9,756 nt of DNA from an uncultured Bacillota bacterium (lineage in GTDB: Bacteria; Bacillota_I; Bacilli_A; RF39; UBA660), in assembly GCA_947179265.1 (NCBI GenBank), contig CAMXBB010000029.1, positions 1-9,756 on the forward strand, read 5' to 3'. A model generated the notes under the pieces. The model searched no databases. It was not told the DNA's origin and saw only the letters and a list, made by a program, of their open reading frames with translations. Of this stretch, positions 5,351-9,756 are shown one piece after another (position 1 is the first letter of the stretch; each line of letters begins with the position of its first letter). The position numbers and the translations under genes were made by a program.

Positions 5351-5359
5351 GGAGTTCCA

Positions 5360-5800
5360 ATGTTGATGGGTGAGTTTCATCATAATATCGATGAAAAGAA
5401 TCGTCTAGTCATACCAAGCAAGTTCAGAAATGAACTTGGCGAGAAATTCATCGTAACTCGTGGACTAGACAAATGCTTATTCGTCTTTTCACTTGCAGAA
5501 TGGGACAAATTTGCAAGTCGACTAAAGACATTGCCTTTCACACATAGGGATGCCCGTAATTTCACAAGATTCCTTTTATCTGGCGCTGCTGATTGCGAAC
5601 TAGACCGTAGTGGTAGAGTTTGTATTACCTCCCCTTTGATCGAGTACGCCGATATAATTAAAGAATGTGTTATAATCGGCGCTAACGATCGCCTTGAAAT
5701 TTGGGCCAAGGAATCTTGGGACAAATTTATTAGTGAAAATGAAGACAACTTGTCTGATATAGCAGAAAATTTATTTACAACAGGTGATTTTGATGCATAA
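5360..5800 (+). CDS. mraZ: Transcriptional regulator MraZ
   Basis: A 146-residue MraZ, the usual family length. It contains two SpoVT/AbrB-like DNA-binding halves. The first is MGEFHHNIDEKNRLVIPSKF at residues 3-22; the second is around GAADCELDRSGRVCITSPL. Conserved LTRGLDxCLF-, DAR- and FTRF-type blocks lie between them. MraZ represses its own division operon by binding repeats in the promoter, and three such boxes are present at 5327-5350. The ATG at 5360 gives the family start and has GGGGAG at 5349-5354; an in-frame GTG at 5327 would place the operator inside the gene and is rejected. It overlaps rsmH by 8 bases. The gene is markedly richer in GC than its neighbours (hand count 146 of 360 bases at 5401-5760, against 109 of 360 in rsmH at 6001-6360), with many C-ending codons. 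Confidence 0.97.
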   Translation: MLMGEFHHNIDEKNRLVIPSKFRNELGEKFIVTRGLDKCLFVFSLAEWDKFASRLKTLPFTHRDARNFTRFLLSGAADCELDRSGRVCITSPLIEYADIIKECVIIGANDRLEIWAKESWDKFISENEDNLSDIAENLFTTGDFDA

Positions 5801-6704
5801 GAGTGTTTTACTTGATGAATGTATAGAAAACTTGAACATAAAACTAGATGGTATTTATGTTGATTGTACTTTAGGATATGGTGGACACAGTGAAAAAATA
5901 TTAAACTGTCTAACTACTGGTCACCTATATGCTTTTGATCAAGATATGGAAGCAATCGAGTTTTCTAAAGAAAGATTAAGCAAGGTAAGTAATAATTTTA
6001 CTTTGATTCATTCTAACTTTGTTCATCTAACTGAAAAATTAAATGAGTTAGGTATATCTAAAGTTGATGGTATATTATTTGATTTAGGCTTTTCATCCCC
6101 ACAAATAGATGATGCCGAAAGAGGATTTTCATTCATGAAAGATGCTAAATTGGATATGCGAATGAACAAAGAACAAAAGTTTAGTGCATATAATGTTGTA
6201 AATGATTATAGTGAAAATGATTTAGCGCTTGTATTCTTTAAATATGCTGAAGAAAAATTTTCAAGAAGTATAGCTAAGAATATCGTTAAAGCTAGACCAA
6301 TATCGTCTACGATGGAACTAGTAGATGTAATAAAGAGAAGTGTTCCGACAAAATACGCCATAACTAGACATCCGGAAAGAGTTATATTTCAAGCGATACG
6401 TATTGAAGTAAATAAAGAATTAGATGTCCTAGGAGATGCGCTACCACAAGCTATTGAATTATTAAATAGTGGTGGAAGAATGTGTGTTATAACATTCCAT
6501 TCTCTAGAGGATCGAATTGTTAAACAAACATTTAAAATAAATAGTGAAATTAATGATTTAGTCAGAGGCTTACCGATAATCCCTGATGAATATAAGCCTA
6601 AGATTAAACTGGTAAATAAAAAGCCGATACTTCCAAGTGATAAGGAAATGAATGAAAATAGTAGAAGTAAGAGTGCAAAATTAAGAATAATAGAGAGGGT
6701 ATAG
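5793..6704 (+). CDS. rsmH: 16S rRNA (cytosine(1402)-N(4))-methyltransferase RsmH (MraW)
   Basis: A 303-residue S-adenosylmethionine-dependent methyltransferase that modifies N4 of C1402 in the decoding centre of 16S rRNA. Visible family motifs, in order: HKSVLLDECIENL at the N-terminus; the SAM site VDCTLGYGGHS (23-33); FDQD; ILFDLGFSSPQIDDAERGFS with DAKLDMRM; FQAIRIEVNKELDVL; GGRMCVITFHSLEDRIVKQTF; and a C-terminal SAKLRIIERV. Length is close to the Bacillus protein (about 310). The ATG at 5793 is 11 bases after the first base of AGGTGAT (5782-5788); the GTG at 5784 belongs to that RBS. The start overlaps the mraZ stop (ATGCATAA), and ftsL begins 2 bases after its stop, so the three genes are tightly coupled. 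Confidence 0.97.
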   Translation: MHKSVLLDECIENLNIKLDGIYVDCTLGYGGHSEKILNCLTTGHLYAFDQDMEAIEFSKERLSKVSNNFTLIHSNFVHLTEKLNELGISKVDGILFDLGFSSPQIDDAERGFSFMKDAKLDMRMNKEQKFSAYNVVNDYSENDLALVFFKYAEEKFSRSIAKNIVKARPISSTMELVDVIKRSVPTKYAITRHPERVIFQAIRIEVNKELDVLGDALPQAIELLNSGGRMCVITFHSLEDRIVKQTFKINSEINDLVRGLPIIPDEYKPKIKLVNKKPILPSDKEMNENSRSKSAKLRIIERV

Positions 6705-6706
6705 TT

Positions 6707-7000
6707 ATGAAAAAGACAACAAGTCCTGTTAGAAAGTTTAGAAAAGGAGAAAAGTTTTTATTAGCTTTAATAGTGCTATTTACAGTATTAACTCCAATTA
6801 TAATTGTTTATACTTCAGCAACTCTTGCAAGTTCTAATATTGAAGTAGAAAAACTTAAGAAACAAATAGAGACCCAAGAGAATATTAATTCTGGTTTATC
6901 AATGCAAGTTGACGAACTTGCTAGTCTATCTACTATACAAAATGTTGCAAAAGAGAGCGGTTTAAATTATAATAATGATAACATTATAGTTATAAAATAG
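6707..7000 (+). CDS. ftsL: FtsL-like cell division protein
   Basis: A 97-residue single-pass membrane protein. A basic cytoplasmic tail (KKTTSPVRKFRKGEK) leads into one membrane helix at about 17-40. The outer part forms a heptad-like coiled coil at about 43-80 (VEKLKKQIETQENIN...MQVDELASL), and the chain ends in a short hydrophobic strand. Sequence identity in the FtsL/DivIC group is low, so the call rests on topology, length and its place between rsmH and a class B PBP, where ftsL lies in Firmicutes. The product should join DivIB, DivIC and the septal PBP at the division site. The ATG has GAGAGGG 7-13 bases upstream. The downstream gap to the PBP is 20 bases. Confidence 0.85.
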   Translation: MKKTTSPVRKFRKGEKFLLALIVLFTVLTPIIIVYTSATLASSNIEVEKLKKQIETQENINSGLSMQVDELASLSTIQNVAKESGLNYNNDNIIVIK

Positions 7001-7020
7001 ACTAAGAGAGGTTATGCAAA

Positions 7021-9198
7021 ATGAAATATACGAACAATACTATTAGAATAAATTTTCTTTTCATAATATGTATTGTTCTTTTATTTGGCATTTTTTTTGC
7101 TAAATTAGCTTATATATCTTTAAATGATGTTGTAGAAGGTACTGATATAGCAGAGCTTGCAAGAAATAGAAGTATAGCTACTAAGACTTTACCTGCTACC
7201 CGAGGAAATATTTATGATTTAAATAATGATGTATTAGCTGAAAATGTTAATTCATATACATTGGTTGCTATTTTATCAGAATCAAGAACTACTGATGAAA
7301 GATATCCTAAGCATGTCGTTGATAAGGAATTGACAGCAACAGAACTTTCAAAGATTCTTAAAGTTGAAAAGGATTATGTCTTAAATCTTTTAAAAAAAGA
7401 AGCTTACCAAACTGAATTTGGTCCTGCTGGAAAAGGTTTAACGGAAAATATCAAAAGGGAAATTGAACAATTATCTTTACCAGGCATTGAATTTATTAAA
7501 ACTTCTAAAAGAAATTATCCTAATGGAGATTTTGCTTCATATGTAATTGGATATGCTAAATTACAAAATGATGGTGATTTGATGGGTGAATTAGGTATTG
7601 AAGCCTATTGTGATCGTTATCTAAAGGGTAAGGATGGTTCTATTACTTATCAGAAGGATGCTTATGGATATCAAATGGCTGATAAAGAGGCTTATGTTAC
7701 CCCAGCTAAAGATGGATATGATGTCTATTTAACTTTAGATAGTCATGTACAATTACTATTAAATACTGCAGTTCAAGAATTTAATACCTATACACCTGAT
7801 TGGGTTACACTAACAGTTGCCGATGCTAAGACAGGATCTATCATTGGAAGTTCAACTTATCCATCATTTGATTTAAATAAACTTAATATTAAATACTATA
7901 CTAATCCTTTAACTTCATATACTTATGAACCTGGTAGTACGATGAAGATATTTTCTTTCATGACGGCGATGGAGGAAGGAAAGTATGATGGTAGTGCTTT
8001 GTATCAATCTGGTACAAGAAAGATTGATGAATATACGATTAGAGACTGGAATAAAACTGGTTGGGGAAAAATAACATATGATGTTGGTTTTACTTATTCC
8101 TCTAACACAGCTGCCGTTGATTTAACTTATGGTGAAAAGGGTGTTGGTAGAAAAGTATTAAGAAATTATTATAATGATTTAGGATTTGGAAATCTCACAG
8201 GTATTGAACTATCAGGAGAATTAAAAGGCAATATTGATTTTCAATATGCTACAGAGATAGCATCTGCTTCATATGGCCAAGGTATAACTGTAACACCTAT
8301 CCAAATGATTCAAGCTTTATCTGTTCTTACTAATGATGGTGTAGTTTTAAAACCATATATCATCGATAAGATAGTTGATCCAAATACTGGTAAAACAGTA
8401 TATAGTGGAAAACGTACTGAAGTTAAAAAGGTTTATTCTACAGCAACTGTAAATAAGATAATAGAACTTATGGATCAAACGGTAAATTCTAGTGATAGAG
8501 CAGTTACTGGTCACGGATACCATACCGATGCTGTGCGTTTAATTGGTAAAACAGGTACAGCAGATTATACTGGTGAGGATGGAAAGTATCAAGTTGGAAC
8601 TTATACTAATATTCGTTCCTTTGCTGGAGTATTTCCCAAAGATGATCCTGAGTATATCATTTATGTAGCTGTTAAAGATTTCCATGGTTCATCAGGACAA
8701 ATGGGAAATATTGTAAAAAAACTTGTTGAGAGCGTGGCAAAATATCGTAATTTTGATGAAAGACCTAGTGATTTAGATCCATCTAAGATTGTTACAATTG
8801 ATAATTATGTTAATAAGAATGTTCTATCAAGTGTTGCAAAATTAAACTCTATTGGAGTTTCTTCAATTGTTATTGGTGATGGTACAACTGTAATAGCTCA
8901 ATATCCTAAAAGGGATACTAAGACAAGCCAAAAATCAAAAGTATTTTTAGTAAGTAATGGCTCTAAAAACGTAATGCCCGATGTAACTGGATGGAGTAGT
9001 GCCGAATTTGTTGATTTTTGTAACTTGGTTGGTGTAAAATATGTATTAGAAGGATATGGTTATGTTGAAAGAGCAGATATTCCTGTAGGAACTATCCTTA
9101 ATAGTGATACTACTATAACTGCTACATTAAAAAATATCGAACCTATATCATTTGTAACTCAGGAGGATCAAGATGGAAAAGACGACAAAAAAGATTAA
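7021..9198 (+). CDS. ftsI: Class B penicillin-binding protein (FtsI/PBP2B type) with two PASTA domains
   Basis: A 725-residue septal peptidoglycan transpeptidase. An N-terminal membrane anchor (about 9-30) is followed by the class B dimerisation domain starting at ATRGNIYDLNNDVLAENVNS. The transpeptidase domain has the catalytic STMK (Ser306 to Lys309), SSN (360-362) and KTGT (510-513), all intact. Two C-terminal PASTA repeats follow, about 590-648 and 650-712, the second starting MPDVTGWSSAEF; the tail is acidic and Lys-rich. PASTA domains are typical of PBP2X/PbpB and of SpoVD. Position right after ftsL argues for the vegetative division enzyme, but since the organism has sigK a SpoVD-like role cannot be excluded from this copy alone. 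The ATG has AAGAGAGG (7004-7011) 9 bases upstream. The last 26 bases overlap the next gene. Confidence 0.94.
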   Translation: MKYTNNTIRINFLFIICIVLLFGIFFAKLAYISLNDVVEGTDIAELARNRSIATKTLPATRGNIYDLNNDVLAENVNSYTLVAILSESRTTDERYPKHVVDKELTATELSKILKVEKDYVLNLLKKEAYQTEFGPAGKGLTENIKREIEQLSLPGIEFIKTSKRNYPNGDFASYVIGYAKLQNDGDLMGELGIEAYCDRYLKGKDGSITYQKDAYGYQMADKEAYVTPAKDGYDVYLTLDSHVQLLLNTAVQEFNTYTPDWVTLTVADAKTGSIIGSSTYPSFDLNKLNIKYYTNPLTSYTYEPGSTMKIFSFMTAMEEGKYDGSALYQSGTRKIDEYTIRDWNKTGWGKITYDVGFTYSSNTAAVDLTYGEKGVGRKVLRNYYNDLGFGNLTGIELSGELKGNIDFQYATEIASASYGQGITVTPIQMIQALSVLTNDGVVLKPYIIDKIVDPNTGKTVYSGKRTEVKKVYSTATVNKIIELMDQTVNSSDRAVTGHGYHTDAVRLIGKTGTADYTGEDGKYQVGTYTNIRSFAGVFPKDDPEYIIYVAVKDFHGSSGQMGNIVKKLVESVAKYRNFDERPSDLDPSKIVTIDNYVNKNVLSSVAKLNSIGVSSIVIGDGTTVIAQYPKRDTKTSQKSKVFLVSNGSKNVMPDVTGWSSAEFVDFCNLVGVKYVLEGYGYVERADIPVGTILNSDTTITATLKNIEPISFVTQEDQDGKDDKKD

Positions 9199-9756
9199 AA
9201 AAAAGAATGTAAAAGTTGAAGAGGAAAGTGAAAATAATTCAAAATTAGAAACTATAAAGAGCTTTATTAATAAACCTTTACCAATAATCATTGCTTTGAT
9301 TATTGTATGTGTAGTTCAATTATTTTTCCTATTCAATATGAATAGCAAAGTTGCTATCTATACAGGAGAGCTTGATAGTGATAATCTTCAAATCGCAAAT
9401 CTTCATATATTTACTAATAACGATATGAATTATTTTTATGCTGCTCCAGCTGCTTATCTTGGTGAAGATAAGGAGATATATAATTTTGAAATAGGGTATT
9501 ATATTAAAACTGGGAAGGATGAATATCTATCATTTGCAACTAGAAGTAGAGAGCTTGACAATGCAAGTAGTTTAAAAACTATAATTGATGAGATGAGTGC
9601 ATGGAATTTCTTTGAATCAAGTCTTCAAGATTATTTCTTCTCTGATCAAGTATTGAATAATTTAGATGATTTGCATTTTATGGTAAAAGCTAGTACAACT
9701 AAGGGAAGTACTAATGCTGATGTTGTTATTGATTATCCAATAGAAATACATAAGAT
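9173..9756 (+). CDS. Partial CDS, unknown single-pass membrane protein in the dcw cluster
   Basis: An ATG at 9173, 6 bases after a perfect AGGAGG (9161-9166), opens 194 codons without a stop up to the window edge. It starts inside the PBP gene and overlaps it by 26 bases, so translation is probably coupled. The first 34 residues are highly charged (MEKTTKKIKKKNVKVEEESE...). One membrane helix follows at about 35-56 (PLPIIIALIIVCVVQLFFLF). The remaining part seen is outside and rich in Tyr, Phe, Asp and Asn (for example YAAPAAYLGEDKEIYNFEIG). This type II topology matches FtsL, DivIB and PBP-like envelope proteins. I recognise no domain and propose no function. In Bacillus the next genes would be spoVD or mraY, and this is clearly neither. 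Confidence 0.8.
   Translation, partial: MEKTTKKIKKKNVKVEEESENNSKLETIKSFINKPLPIIIALIIVCVVQLFFLFNMNSKVAIYTGELDSDNLQIANLHIFTNNDMNYFYAAPAAYLGEDKEIYNFEIGYYIKTGKDEYLSFATRSRELDNASSLKTIIDEMSAWNFFESSLQDYFFSDQVLNNLDDLHFMVKASTTKGSTNADVVIDYPIEIHK

Noticed and set aside
5327..5359. Upstream GTG start for mraZ
   Set aside because: It would add 11 residues not found in the family and would turn the MraZ boxes into coding sequence; the ATG at 5360 has a good RBS.
4841..5360. Two minus-strand open frames (4841-5056 and 5121-5360)
   Set aside because: They cover the mutL end, the Rpn remnant, the terminator and the mra promoter, and show no domain or RBS.
5380..5748. 122-codon minus-strand open frame within mraZ
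   Set aside because: Opposite a clear mraZ. Its length is explained by the higher GC of mraZ, which lowers the rate of stop codons.
1..9756. CRISPR array, tRNA or rRNA genes, riboswitch, insertion-sequence ends, att sites
   Set aside because: No regularly spaced repeats, cloverleaf-like segments, long conserved leaders or transposase genes with terminal inverted repeats were seen; the only mobile-related sequence is the Rpn remnant.

Overview
The window looks like chromosomal DNA from a low-GC, AT-rich Firmicute (Bacilli or Erysipelotrichia-like, probably uncultured or gut-type). Three things point this way. Strong Shine-Dalgarno sites (AGGAGG, AGGTGAT) precede most genes, and U-tailed hairpin terminators and TATAAT promoters are clear. 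A gene for the late mother-cell sporulation factor sigma-K is present. The mra/dcw cell-division cluster has the Gram-positive order mraZ-rsmH-ftsL-PBP, and the PBP carries PASTA domains. The sequence does not fix the genus.

Layout. (1) 1-1223: the start of an unknown minus-strand gene runs off the left edge. A small XRE-type regulator (208-435, +) follows and converges with an intact sigK (432-1124, -), sharing 4 bases at the stop codons. (2) 1224-1610: divergent from sigK, a small secreted two-helix membrane protein of VirB2/TrbC-like topology has its own promoter and a strong terminator. (3) 1647-5285: an operon of yqeG (HAD family), yqeH (circularly permuted ribosome-assembly GTPase) and mutL (mismatch-repair endonuclease). 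Its tail carries a short C-terminal remnant of an Rpn/PD-(D/E)XK-type nuclease-transposase and ends in a terminator. (4) 5287-9756: the mra cluster. It starts with a sigma-A-type promoter and three GTGG boxes exactly 10 bp apart, the expected MraZ operator. Then come mraZ, rsmH, ftsL, a class B PBP with two PASTA repeats, and a membrane-anchored protein of unknown function cut by the right edge.

How the genes work together. MraZ should repress its own cluster. RsmH methylates 16S rRNA. FtsL and the PBP belong to the septal peptidoglycan machine. YqeG and YqeH are conserved partners, with YqeH acting in small-subunit ribosome assembly, and are here coupled translationally to mutL. SigK implies a sporulation programme, with a hydrophobic pro-sequence that suggests membrane-dependent activation.

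Most of the window is ordinary core genome. I did not find a convincing new multi-gene system. The points most worth a second look are the YqeG motif I substitution (DxD to DxS), the altered G4 motif in YqeH, the Rpn C-terminal remnant after mutL, the VirB2-like protein opposite sigK, the unknown membrane protein in the dcw cluster, the perfect inverted repeat enclosing the ribosome binding site of the XRE gene, and the unusually GC-rich mraZ. No stretch longer than about 150 bases lacks a gene or an identified regulatory element.
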